A stretch of DNA of 64,000 bases from Alloscardovia venturai. Lineage in GTDB: Bacteria > Actinomycetota > Actinomycetes > Actinomycetales > Bifidobacteriaceae. Location of the stretch: assembly GCF_042676605.1 (NCBI RefSeq), contig NZ_JBHTHQ010000021.1, forward strand, positions 186,001 through 250,000, read 5' to 3'. A program made the position numbers and the translations under genes. The notes under the pieces were generated by a model that saw only the letters and a program-made list of their open reading frames with translations, was not told the DNA's origin and searched no databases. This document shows, piece by piece, positions 35,814 to 44,125 of the stretch (its first letter is position 1; each line of letters opens with the position of its first letter).

Positions 35814-37759
35814 CAATGCTCCGACTCTTGTGACGTATTTACACTTAATTCATGCTCTGCTCGCGCTACACACATCGAGTGTAACGTAGCCGGGCCAACA
35901 GCTTGGATATGACGAGCATGTGCAATGCAAAAGGCAACGAACCATGAATCAGACGATACCGTCAAGTGGACCCTTTGTCCGTCCTTATAATCTTCAACGA
36001 GAGCGTCTGGAAGACTGAGAACGAATGGAAGATTCTTCTCATCTGTGATGAAAACAGTCGGAGTCCCATTCTCAAAATTCCATTCACGCAATTCAGCAAG
36101 CGGTACATCAGGAATATCAATTTTATGCTTTGGCTCAACGACTTCGACACGTCCTATACGAGATAAGCGTAATGTCTGCCACTGAGCGGATTGCTCATTG
36201 TGAATTGGCGTGTGGCGAGGTAAATCAGCATCATACGCTCGGTCGCTTGGCGTCTTGCGATCAGCTTCGGTCACTCCCGTCCATACAGCAGCGTAGTACA
36301 CACCTTCATCAACGTAAATTTGCGCAGGTGCTACGAGCTTATGACGAGTACGGCCAGCGCCGTCAGTGTAGTCCATATCAAGTAAGCTACCACTTTGAAT
36401 CGCATCATTGACAGCGTCGTAGCATGCAGGTTCAAGCTCGTAGCCAGTTAAGCTCAGCCATGGAGTATCTCCCGCAACATTATGCTCACGCAAACGTTCA
36501 TAAAGATTGTCAGCGCTATCGCGATAAGCCTGACTCATCAGTGGAGAATGCGCAAGGTAGCTTACGGATGCTGCAAGCAAACTCATATATTGTGGTGAGA
36601 CACCGGCAAGGCGTTCCAAACCAAGAGAATTAGTTGCGGACACGATACCCTCTGCCTCGAGCAAAGACCAGTCAATATCAAAGAATTGAGAACCAGCGAG
36701 CTCTCCGTCGTCAGAGACAGTCGTAAGCGTACCGATATCTTTACGAATAACAGCTACGTTTTTCTTCTCTTCCTCAGGAGTCTTTGGAATTGCTATAAAG
36801 CGTTCAGCAAGCTCACTCAAAGTGTACTCTTCACCGAGATGAGCGGATAGGAAGAGCATGAGCCGCAGGCGACGATCAACTTCTGAACCCGTCTGGAACG
36901 AAGACTTACGTTCATTCTTAGAATCTATATCTTCATCGGCAGCCTGAGCTTCAAGTTCTTTCTTGATATCAGCAGCAGAAACCAGCTTTGCCTTTTTCGC
37001 TGATTTGACATCTGCTTCTTTAAAAGCGGTTGCTGCATTCAAACGACGAACGAAGGCATCTACAGCTTCCTGAGGATTCACAATCGTCGCACCAGGATGT
37101 TCAAGCACGTAACTAGCAAGATCATCCGAGTCCGTGTATGCAACGTTGATATTTTCCCCATCGACCTGCACAGTCGCAGTGAAACGACGAGAATCGACGA
37201 CACGCACCAAGTCATCGGGAATCGTCTGAGTTCCCAGACCTGGAGCAATAGAGTCGAGACCAAGACCTGGCGTTGGCGCTTGTGCTACGTGAGGCTGAGT
37301 ACGTGACGCCTTATGTGAATGTTTATCATCAACTTTTTTATCAGCTGGCTTTGCACTCATTGCCATTGACCGTGCTAGATAGTTTGCCGCTGCCAAAATT
37401 GGCAATTCCTCGGGCTCAAAATGCATACGCGTACGCGGCTCGTCACCAAGCTGTAGTCGATACGAAGCAAAGTCCTGACCTTCAGACTTTGACGAATATT
37501 CCGGCTGACGTGACTCGATGGCGATACCCATCGCCGTCAACTTTGCACGATCTCGTTGGAATTGCTTTGCGAATGCAGCCTTTGCTGCCTGATCTGCCAA
37601 CTCACCATATGAGTCTGCATACGCTTTAACACGTTGCGCTATTTGACGAGAGGTCAACCATTGTGGGAAAGCAGATGACAGTACTGCGAGTACGTCAAGT
37701 TCGTGCTTGCCCCATTTATCAGAAAAACGTCGCCTACCGTGAGAAGATCCTTCAGCCAT
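35813..37759 (-). CDS. pafBC: Fused PafBC-type WYL transcriptional regulator
   Basis: Tandem regulator likely activating DNA-damage genes, as PafBC does in mycobacteria. First unit: HTH near 20-60 (FPQWLTSRQIAQRV), a helical bundle, and a WCX-like end near 195-245. Second unit: HTH near 295-345 (YTLSELAERF), WYL domain near 445-540 (VYYAAVW) and WCX near 565-635. The first unit goes from helices to WCX through a Lys/His/Pro-rich linker, so its WYL core seems absent. GCGAGGA precedes the ATG. Family is firm, exact regulon inferred. Confidence 0.82.
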   Translation of the reverse strand: MAEGSSHGRRRFSDKWGKHELDVLAVLSSAFPQWLTSRQIAQRVKAYADSYGELADQAAKAAFAKQFQRDRAKLTAMGIAIESRQPEYSSKSEGQDFASYRLQLGDEPRTRMHFEPEELPILAAANYLARSMAMSAKPADKKVDDKHSHKASRTQPHVAQAPTPGLGLDSIAPGLGTQTIPDDLVRVVDSRRFTATVQVDGENINVAYTDSDDLASYVLEHPGATIVNPQEAVDAFVRRLNAATAFKEADVKSAKKAKLVSAADIKKELEAQAADEDIDSKNERKSSFQTGSEVDRRLRLMLFLSAHLGEEYTLSELAERFIAIPKTPEEEKKNVAVIRKDIGTLTTVSDDGELAGSQFFDIDWSLLEAEGIVSATNSLGLERLAGVSPQYMSLLAASVSYLAHSPLMSQAYRDSADNLYERLREHNVAGDTPWLSLTGYELEPACYDAVNDAIQSGSLLDMDYTDGAGRTRHKLVAPAQIYVDEGVYYAAVWTGVTEADRKTPSDRAYDADLPRHTPIHNEQSAQWQTLRLSRIGRVEVVEPKHKIDIPDVPLAELREWNFENGTPTVFITDEKNLPFVLSLPDALVEDYKDGQRVHLTVSSDSWFVAFCIAHARHIQAVGPATLHSMCVARAEHELSVNTSQESEH

Positions 37760-37873
37760 CAGTCCTCGCGTTACATTTAATACTCAATAACCTTCACTAG
37801 TATAGTGTATTTTTCATTTTCATGCACGTCGTCACGACATTTTTGTGCGAATCGTGAAATATGATGATATGCA

Positions 37874-37901
37874 TGTGGGGTGCACAAGTGTGCACCCCAC
37901 A
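37874..37901. promoter_or_regulatory. Perfect 13-base inverted repeat upstream of pafBC
   Basis: TGTGGGGTGCACA - AG - TGTGCACCCCACA. It lies between the cmk-der stop and the pafBC start, both minus strand. No T-run follows on either strand, so it is either a poor terminator of cmk-der or an operator. Confidence 0.65.
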
Positions 37902-37908
37902 AGTTCAT

Positions 37909-37922
37909 AACAGATATCTGTT
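37909..37922. promoter_or_regulatory. Perfect 14-base palindrome AACAGATATCTGTT
   Basis: Seven bases from the 13-base inverted repeat and 150 bases upstream of the pafBC start. The loopless symmetry fits a dimeric protein-binding site better than an RNA hairpin. Regulator unknown. Confidence 0.55.
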
Positions 37923-37949
37923 GCAATAATGCTGCGATAAGTATAAAGA

Positions 37950-40127
37950 TTACTTGCGTTTTTTCTTTTCGCGAACGTTGATAGATATCTGAATTGGAGT
38001 CCCCTCGAATCCAAACTCGTCGCGCAACGATCGTTCAATAAAACGACGATACGTATGATCGATAAAACCTGTCGTGAAAATTACAAAACGTGGAGGTCTA
38101 CTCGAAGCCTGTGTAGCAAAGAGAATTCTTGGCTGTTTTCCGCCACGCAGAGGGTGTGGATGTGCTGCCTGAAGCTGTCCAAGGAAAGAATTGAGCTTTC
38201 CAGTAGAAATTCGTTTATCCCAATTTTCTAGAGCAGTCTCCATTGCCTCTTTCAAGCGATTAGTATGCCATCCTGTCTTTGCGGATAAGTTGACACGCTG
38301 GGCCCAGGTCACACGGTTAAACTCTGTTTGCCATAGACGTTCGATGCGCTGTCGTCCAAACTCATCGAGAAGATCCCATTTGTTAAAGACAAGTACTATC
38401 GCTCGCCCAGCATCTACCGCCTGACTCATCACACGTAAGTCTTGATCTGAAATGGGCACCGAAACGTCAAAGAGAACTAGGGCAAGCTCAGAACGCTCTA
38501 ATGCAGCTTGCGTGCGTAAGCTCGAGTAATAGTCAGCGCCAGATTGCTTATGAAGGCGACGTTTGATACCTGCGGTGTCGATGAACAACCATTCTTGTCC
38601 ATCGACGTTAATAACCTCATCGACAGGATCGCGAGTAGTGCCTGCAATGTCAGACACTACTGCACGATTTTCTCCCGAAAGTTGGTTGAGAAGTGAAGAT
38701 TTACCGACGTTTGGTTTGCCCACAAGCGCTACACGGCGAAGATGAGATGGAGCTAAAAATCCTGACGTCTTCTCTGCTTTTGTCAACTTCTCAAGAGCAA
38801 TATCAAGTAAGTCACCCACTCCGCGACCATGCATGGCAGAAATTGGATATGGTTCGCCTAGACCAAGACTCCAGAACTCTGCAGCTTCGTATTCGAGCAT
38901 CTGCGTGTCAAGCTTATTGACAGCAACTGTCACAGGCTTCCCTGTTGCGCGCAGCATAGAGACAATGCGCTCGTCGCTTGCAGTAAGTCCAACTGCTCCG
39001 TCAACCACTAAAATGACTGCGTCAGCAAGTTGTACTGCTATTTGTGCCTGAGAAGCTATAGCGGAGTCGATGCCCTCAACATCTGCTTCCCACCCACCTG
39101 TATCGACGAGCTGGAAACGAGTTCCTGCCCATTCGGCCTCATAAGACACTCGATCGCGAGTAACCCCTGGAGTATCTTCAACAATTGCTGCACGACGACC
39201 AAGGATACGGTTAACGAGCGTTGATTTACCAACATTCGGCCGACCAACAATAGCGAGTACTCCGACAGTGTTATCACTATCTTCGTCTGAAGTCCTGTCG
39301 TTGAAATTCGTATCGTCGAGATAGAGTTCATCGCCATCTTCAAGCTCGTAATCACTCAGCTGATCAGCATAATTATTGAAAAGTTGCTCATCGATAGCTT
39401 CGTCAACCATATCAATAAGGACTTGCAAGGTCTGCTCAAAGGTCATGTCGGAATTGTCGACAGTGGTCACGCCTTCGGCAGCTTCTTGGAAGGAGGTCAC
39501 TTGCGCATCGCGAGCATCACGAGCAGCTACATCATCTGTAACGACGTGAGCGGAGGAATGCTGCGCTTGTGCGGAGCTAATATCTGCCCCATTTTGCTTA
39601 TCACGACGAGCCTGACGAACCTCTTCGCGTGCAGTCATAAGGACACGAACTTCTGCTTCCGGCGCTACAACGGTGGTAATATCGCGTCCCTCAACGACTA
39701 TTCCAGCGCCGTTTGAGAAACTGTTTGGATTTTGTTCTCCCGCTATATAAGCGCGTTGTGCGGCGATGAGTAAATGTCGAATAGGAATAATAGAGGAAAT
39801 AACCGATACGTGAGAAGCTACGTTCGTTGAACGAATAGCTTCTGAAAGATCTTCCCCATCGCTCCATACACCAGGAGCCTGAGGATCAAGCGAAATCCTA
39901 AAGTGATCTTCAGTAAAGAAGCGCGCTACGAGTTCAGTGAGCCGCTCTTGTGTCTCTGCGGAGGAATCAACTTTATTAAGAGGCTCCCCTTGAGACATAC
40001 ACCACCACGCTGCAGCACGATACATCGCGCCCGTATCAAGATGAGCATAGCCAAAATGCTGCGCAAGTGCACGCGATGTTGATGATTTTCCAACTCCTGA
40101 TGGGCCATCAATTGCAACAGTAATCAT
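37950..40127 (-). CDS. cmk-der: Bifunctional cytidylate kinase / GTPase Der
   Basis: Two enzymes in one chain. Residues 1 to about 245 are CMP kinase (DGPSGVGKSSTSRA at 7-20, AHLDTGAMYRA near 34). An acidic linker of about 40 residues follows. From about 288 comes Der, the 50S assembly GTPase, with two G domains: GRPNVGKST near 294 and GKPNVGKSS near 468, NKLD and NKWD motifs, and a KH-like end. 725 residues. This fusion is known in bifidobacteria and some actinomycetes. The ATG directly follows the stop of the pseudouridine synthase gene. Confidence 0.96.
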   Translation of the reverse strand: MITVAIDGPSGVGKSSTSRALAQHFGYAHLDTGAMYRAAAWWCMSQGEPLNKVDSSAETQERLTELVARFFTEDHFRISLDPQAPGVWSDGEDLSEAIRSTNVASHVSVISSIIPIRHLLIAAQRAYIAGEQNPNSFSNGAGIVVEGRDITTVVAPEAEVRVLMTAREEVRQARRDKQNGADISSAQAQHSSAHVVTDDVAARDARDAQVTSFQEAAEGVTTVDNSDMTFEQTLQVLIDMVDEAIDEQLFNNYADQLSDYELEDGDELYLDDTNFNDRTSDEDSDNTVGVLAIVGRPNVGKSTLVNRILGRRAAIVEDTPGVTRDRVSYEAEWAGTRFQLVDTGGWEADVEGIDSAIASQAQIAVQLADAVILVVDGAVGLTASDERIVSMLRATGKPVTVAVNKLDTQMLEYEAAEFWSLGLGEPYPISAMHGRGVGDLLDIALEKLTKAEKTSGFLAPSHLRRVALVGKPNVGKSSLLNQLSGENRAVVSDIAGTTRDPVDEVINVDGQEWLFIDTAGIKRRLHKQSGADYYSSLRTQAALERSELALVLFDVSVPISDQDLRVMSQAVDAGRAIVLVFNKWDLLDEFGRQRIERLWQTEFNRVTWAQRVNLSAKTGWHTNRLKEAMETALENWDKRISTGKLNSFLGQLQAAHPHPLRGGKQPRILFATQASSRPPRFVIFTTGFIDHTYRRFIERSLRDEFGFEGTPIQISINVREKKKRK

Positions 40128-40901
40128 TTACAATCCCACCGCCTTAGCAAGAGAATCAACTTCAGCTTTTGAAAGAACGCGATATGAACCCGGCTTAACC
40201 TCGCCAAGCTTAATAGGACCAATTTGTGTGCGGACTAAACGAACTACGGGGAAACCGATAGAACCGAAGATACGACGTACTATACGGTTGCGACCAGAGT
40301 GAAGAACGACACGAAGCATCGAAAAATCACGCGATTGGTCGAGCACTGTGCACTGGTCGAGCTTAATCCACCCGTCATCAAGCTGGACTCCAGTCTTAAC
40401 GAGACGACGCGCTATATTACCGCCGATACGACCCTCAACTGTGACGATATAAGTTTTAGGAATCTCATAGCGAGGATGCATGACGTGCTGAGATAATTCA
40501 CCATCGTCGGTCATGAGGATAAGACCTTCAGAGTCATAGTCAAGACGTCCCATGTGGAATACACGCTCATAGCCGTCGCCGATGATATCGCGTAATGTCC
40601 AGCGACCCTTTTTGTCATCCATAGCCGAGAGCACTTTTTTAGGCTTATTGAGTGCTAGAGTAACGTGCTTATTTGATAGCCGAATGCGCGAACCATCAAC
40701 ACGAATTTCTTGCTTCTTTGGATCGACACGGGTACCGAGTTCAGTAACGAGCTCTCCGTCGACTTCCACTCTGCCGTCGGTAATCATGATTTCACATTTG
40801 CGACGTGAACCAAATCCTGCCTGAGCTAAGACCTTTTGAAGGCGAACAGCAGATTCGGATTCTTGATGTGCTTTTTTCGCACGTGAATATGGGTGTGGCA
40901 T
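40128..40901 (-). CDS. Pseudouridine synthase, RsuA/RluB family
   Basis: Isomerises a uridine in rRNA, probably 23S (RluB-like). An S4 RNA-binding domain occupies about 20-65 (VRLQKVLAQAGFGSRRKCEIMI), then the catalytic domain with HMGRLDYDSEGLILMTDDGEL near 116-136, containing the catalytic Asp. 257 residues. GGGAGAAC precedes the ATG. Abuts cmk-der with no gap, the common actinobacterial order; scpA/scpB are not upstream here. Confidence 0.92.
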   Translation of the reverse strand: MPHPYSRAKKAHQESESAVRLQKVLAQAGFGSRRKCEIMITDGRVEVDGELVTELGTRVDPKKQEIRVDGSRIRLSNKHVTLALNKPKKVLSAMDDKKGRWTLRDIIGDGYERVFHMGRLDYDSEGLILMTDDGELSQHVMHPRYEIPKTYIVTVEGRIGGNIARRLVKTGVQLDDGWIKLDQCTVLDQSRDFSMLRVVLHSGRNRIVRRIFGSIGFPVVRLVRTQIGPIKLGEVKPGSYRVLSKAEVDSLAKAVGL

Positions 40902-40922
40902 CGTTCTCCCAACGTGGCCTAG

Positions 40923-40944
40923 TGCATTGATAATGCATTGATAA
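40923..40944 (+). repeat. Exact tandem 11-mer TGCATTGATAA x2
   Basis: Copies at 40923-40933 and 40934-40944, in the 110-base gap between the divergent pseudouridine synthase and aquaporin genes. The 11-base period puts both copies on the same DNA face. Confidence 0.65.
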
Positions 40945-40974
40945 GTGATTGTCTATCCATTATAGGTGGAGCCC

Positions 40975-41002
40975 TTGATACGATAACAGTGTTCTCTATA
41001 AG
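40975..41002 (+). promoter_or_regulatory. Putative promoter of the aquaporin gene
   Basis: -35 TTGATA (40975-40980), 16-base spacer, -10 TATAAG (40997-41002). The transcript would start close to the ATG at 41012, so the leader would be very short. Confidence 0.45.
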
Positions 41003-41011
41003 CGAGGTAAT

Positions 41012-42037
41012 ATGACAGACAATCTTGTATACACATCTTCAACCCCTAAGCCTTCTCACTCTTTAAGCCCTCTTCTTCCTGTGCGCGTTGGTGCTGAGTT
41101 TGCTGGAACTATGCTTGTTGCATTTGCTATTTATGCAATCAGTTCGTGGGGCGCGATTATTAATTCAACATCTATTCTCTTGCTCGCCGGCGCAGTCACT
41201 GCTGCAGCCTATGCAGTTGCCACATTTATCTTTGGACGTGCGTCAGGAGCTCACTTTAACCCTGCCATAACTTTTGCGGGGGTACTTATTGGTTCTACTC
41301 AATGGATTGACGGCATACTTTATATCATTGCCCAGGTCCTTGGAGCTTTGGCAGGAGCAGGTGTATGGTACTTGCTCACTCCTACAACAACGAACATGAA
41401 AATGAATACATGGCTTGCTGTAACGGTCAACGGGTATGATACAAATTCTCCTGCTCACACGTTGCTAGCAAACTCTGGAATAAGTTTTGGAATTAAGAAT
41501 TCGCTCGTACTCGAACTTGCTTTGACTCTCGTTATCATTGCTGCGTATTTTGCTACGACCCGTGACAATGGAACTTTGAAACGCGGTCATGTTGCTGCGG
41601 TATCCATCGCTTATGGTTTTGCAGGAAATCTTGCTTACGTCATTGATGGTGCAGGTTTTAATCCAGCGCGCTCAACGGGCATTGCAATCATCGGCGCAAT
41701 GGAAAAAATGTCGACTAATCCACTCTCTCAGTTGTGGGTGTACTGGGCAGCTCCGTTTGTCGCAGCAGCTGTCGTAGCGCTCGGTTTTATCATTCGTAAC
41801 TCCGTTCAGGCGAATCGTGCTGAGACAGAGGCTGCCGTGGCAGCTCTACGTTTGGAGCAGGAAGCTCACATGAATGGCGAAGAGGACGAGACATCCGATG
41901 CCTCTTATGATATGAACGCCGCTGATGTAGCAGAAGATAGTAATACTGATGAGCAGGAAGTACTTCCTCTCATTACCGTTGAAACTTCTGAAAGTACAGC
42001 TGATACTCTCACAATGAAGGAGAGTAAAGAAGACTAA
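41012..42037 (+). CDS. MIP-family channel (aquaporin/glycerol facilitator)
   Basis: Passive channel for water or small neutral solutes. Six membrane helices and two half-helices with the NPA boxes in SGAHFNPAITF and GAGFNPARSTG. The residues around the second NPA (Arg after NPA) are standard. The C-terminal 70 residues are very acidic and hydrophilic, which is unusual for the family. Substrate cannot be assigned; the short loops suggest an AqpZ-like water channel. GAGG lies before the ATG. Lone plus-strand gene in a minus-strand region. Confidence 0.9.
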   Translation: MTDNLVYTSSTPKPSHSLSPLLPVRVGAEFAGTMLVAFAIYAISSWGAIINSTSILLLAGAVTAAAYAVATFIFGRASGAHFNPAITFAGVLIGSTQWIDGILYIIAQVLGALAGAGVWYLLTPTTTNMKMNTWLAVTVNGYDTNSPAHTLLANSGISFGIKNSLVLELALTLVIIAAYFATTRDNGTLKRGHVAAVSIAYGFAGNLAYVIDGAGFNPARSTGIAIIGAMEKMSTNPLSQLWVYWAAPFVAAAVVALGFIIRNSVQANRAETEAAVAALRLEQEAHMNGEEDETSDASYDMNAADVAEDSNTDEQEVLPLITVETSESTADTLTMKESKED

Positions 42038-42072
42038 GTAGTTTCTTTCATTCTCCTACCAACGTAGAAATT

Positions 42073-42112
42073 GACCCTTCATAGCAAGCTGTTATGAAGG
42101 GTCTTCTATATT
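42073..42112 (+). terminator. Terminator of the aquaporin gene
   Basis: Perfect 11-base stem GACCCTTCATA (42073-42083) with TATGAAGGGTC (42093-42103), 9-base loop, then TTCTATATT. It also faces the convergent small gene. Confidence 0.85.
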
Positions 42113-42149
42113 CACATATATTCGCAAGACTATAAAATGACTCACATAC

Positions 42150-42413
42150 CTACAGCATGATAATGCTGATATATGTGATGATAAGACCAAGTGTGAGAGC
42201 GTAGCTGATAAATACATCAAAACTGATGGAACGTATTTTCCATGGAGCTTTCTCTTTCATAACCACTCGACACGTACCGATGATGAAGGAGAATAAAGCT
42301 ATGATGCCGGTAGCGATATTGACGAAACCGAACCATGCCGTTATCGCACTAATAACAACAACGAGAAGTGACGTAATGCTAGGCCACGCGGGTTCTATAT
42401 GATTCGGTTTCAT
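42150..42413 (-). CDS. Small hydrophobic protein, unknown
   Basis: 87 residues with two or three membrane helices (about 15-45 and 66-86) and a short basic middle loop (VVMKEKAPWKIRS). I do not recognise the family. AAAGGAA lies seven bases before the ATG, supporting a real gene. Downstream of purH on the same strand after 116 bases. Confidence 0.65.
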   Translation of the reverse strand: MKPNHIEPAWPSITSLLVVVISAITAWFGFVNIATGIIALFSFIIGTCRVVMKEKAPWKIRSISFDVFISYALTLGLIITYISIIML

Positions 42414-42529
42414 CTGCTGTTTCCTTTAACTGTTTCAGCAAGATTCGTTGGCAATCTCAGGCTATCACGCTGCTGACTGCAAATCGTGCTGAAACTGGCA
42501 TACTTTCTCACTTTGCTTTGACGGAACTC

Positions 42530-44125
42530 CTAGTGGAAGAAATGGCGCGTTCCCGTCACATACATAGTAATTCCTGCTTCTTGAGCAGCGGCGAAGACTT
42601 CCTCATCACGAATAGATCCACCTGGATGAACGATAGCCTTGACTCCTGCATCTGTGAGAATCTTCATACCATCAGCAAATGGGAAGAAAGCGTCAGAAGC
42701 TGCTACAGCGCCTCGAGTGCGATTTGCGCCGTCTGCCAAAGTATTTGCACGGTCAACCGCCAGGTGGGAAGAGTCTACGCGGTTTACTTGACCCATACCT
42801 ATGCCTACCGTTGCCCCATCATGCGCAATAAGGATTGCATTAGACTTGACGGAGCGTACTGCACGCCAGGCAAATTCAAGATCTTTGAGAGTAGCCTCAT
42901 CTGCTGCTTCACCTGCTACGAGAGTCCAATTGTGTGAGTCGTCACCACTCGATTGGAAGACATCCATATCTTGTACGAGTAGTCCCCCATCAATGGCTCG
43001 AATTTGTTCATGCGTCACAGGAGCAGTAGGGACTTTGAGAATGCGAAGATTCTTCTTTGTCTGAAGTAGTTTAAGGGCTTCGGGCTCATAATCCGGAGCG
43101 ACAATGACCTCAGTAAAGATGTGTTTGACAGTTTCTGCCATTTCGAGTGAAACGGTCGTATTAGCAGCTATAACACCCCCATATGCACTCATAGGATCAC
43201 ATGCGTGTGCCTTCTTGTGAGCCTCAGCTACAGTAGTACCAATTGCTAAACCGCATGGATTTGAATGCTTGACAACAGCAACTGCAATATCGTTCTTGAA
43301 GTCCCATACGCTACGCCATGCTGAATCGGCATCGACATAATTGTTATAGCTCATAGGTTTACCGCCGAGTAGTTCGGCGTGAGCAAAATCGTCATGCGTC
43401 AGCGGGTCGATATACAAAGTCGCGTTCTGGTGAGAATTCTCACCGTAACGCAATGTTTGTGCTTTATCCCACGCACGGGTATAAGTGTCAAAGGAATCTT
43501 TCCCACCAAGTGACTGTGGCTTCGTCCATCGCTGGGAAGCCCACTCGATAATCGTTGCATCATATGCAGCTGTGTGAGCAAAGGCCTTAGCCGCAAGATA
43601 GCGACGTTCTGATAATGTAAATCCCTCTCCAGTTATAATGCGGTCAGCCAGAATAGAGTAATCATCAGGATCTGTAATGATAGCGACAGTAGCTGCGTTC
43701 TTTGCCGCAGCGCGCACCATCGTAGGACCGCCGATATCAATTTTTTCGATTGTCTCGGCCTCATTTGCGCCAGAGCGAACCGTGTCAGCAAATGGATAGA
43801 GATTTACAACGACAGCATCGAATGGCTTGATACCGAGTTGCTTAATCTGAGATGCATGGTCAGGATTAGTCATATCAGCAAGAATACCTGCGTGAATATG
43901 TGGATGCAGAGTTTTGACACGTCCCTCGAGGCATTCTGGAAAGCCGGTGACTTCCTCAGCAGGAGTGACGTTGACGCCGAGATTTGCAAGGAATTTAGCT
44001 GTAGAACCTGTAGAGACAACTTCAGTATTAGCTTTTACAAACGCCTGAGCAAGGACTTCGAGTCCTTCCTTATGAAATACCGATACAAGTGCGCGCTTAA
44101 TGGGACGCGATGTGGAATCACTCAT
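42530..44125 (-). CDS. purH: Bifunctional AICAR formyltransferase / IMP cyclohydrolase
   Basis: Last two steps of IMP synthesis. N-terminal MGS-like cyclohydrolase domain (KRALVSVFHKEGLEVLAQAF; STGSTAKFL near 36) and C-terminal transformylase domain (LRYGENSHQNA near 231, VVKHSNPCGLAIG near 284, HPGGSIRDEE near 503). 531 residues. GGAGGA precedes the ATG, which overlaps the DUF6350 gene by eight bases. No purN adjoins it. Confidence 0.97.
   Translation of the reverse strand: MSDSTSRPIKRALVSVFHKEGLEVLAQAFVKANTEVVSTGSTAKFLANLGVNVTPAEEVTGFPECLEGRVKTLHPHIHAGILADMTNPDHASQIKQLGIKPFDAVVVNLYPFADTVRSGANEAETIEKIDIGGPTMVRAAAKNAATVAIITDPDDYSILADRIITGEGFTLSERRYLAAKAFAHTAAYDATIIEWASQRWTKPQSLGGKDSFDTYTRAWDKAQTLRYGENSHQNATLYIDPLTHDDFAHAELLGGKPMSYNNYVDADSAWRSVWDFKNDIAVAVVKHSNPCGLAIGTTVAEAHKKAHACDPMSAYGGVIAANTTVSLEMAETVKHIFTEVIVAPDYEPEALKLLQTKKNLRILKVPTAPVTHEQIRAIDGGLLVQDMDVFQSSGDDSHNWTLVAGEAADEATLKDLEFAWRAVRSVKSNAILIAHDGATVGIGMGQVNRVDSSHLAVDRANTLADGANRTRGAVAASDAFFPFADGMKILTDAGVKAIVHPGGSIRDEEVFAAAQEAGITMYVTGTRHFFH

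Noticed and set aside
37800..37850. PafBC-dependent (RecA-NDp) promoter before pafBC
   Set aside because: On the minus strand the text reads ATGTCGTGAC, not TTGTC, and no TAnnnT follows at eight bases.
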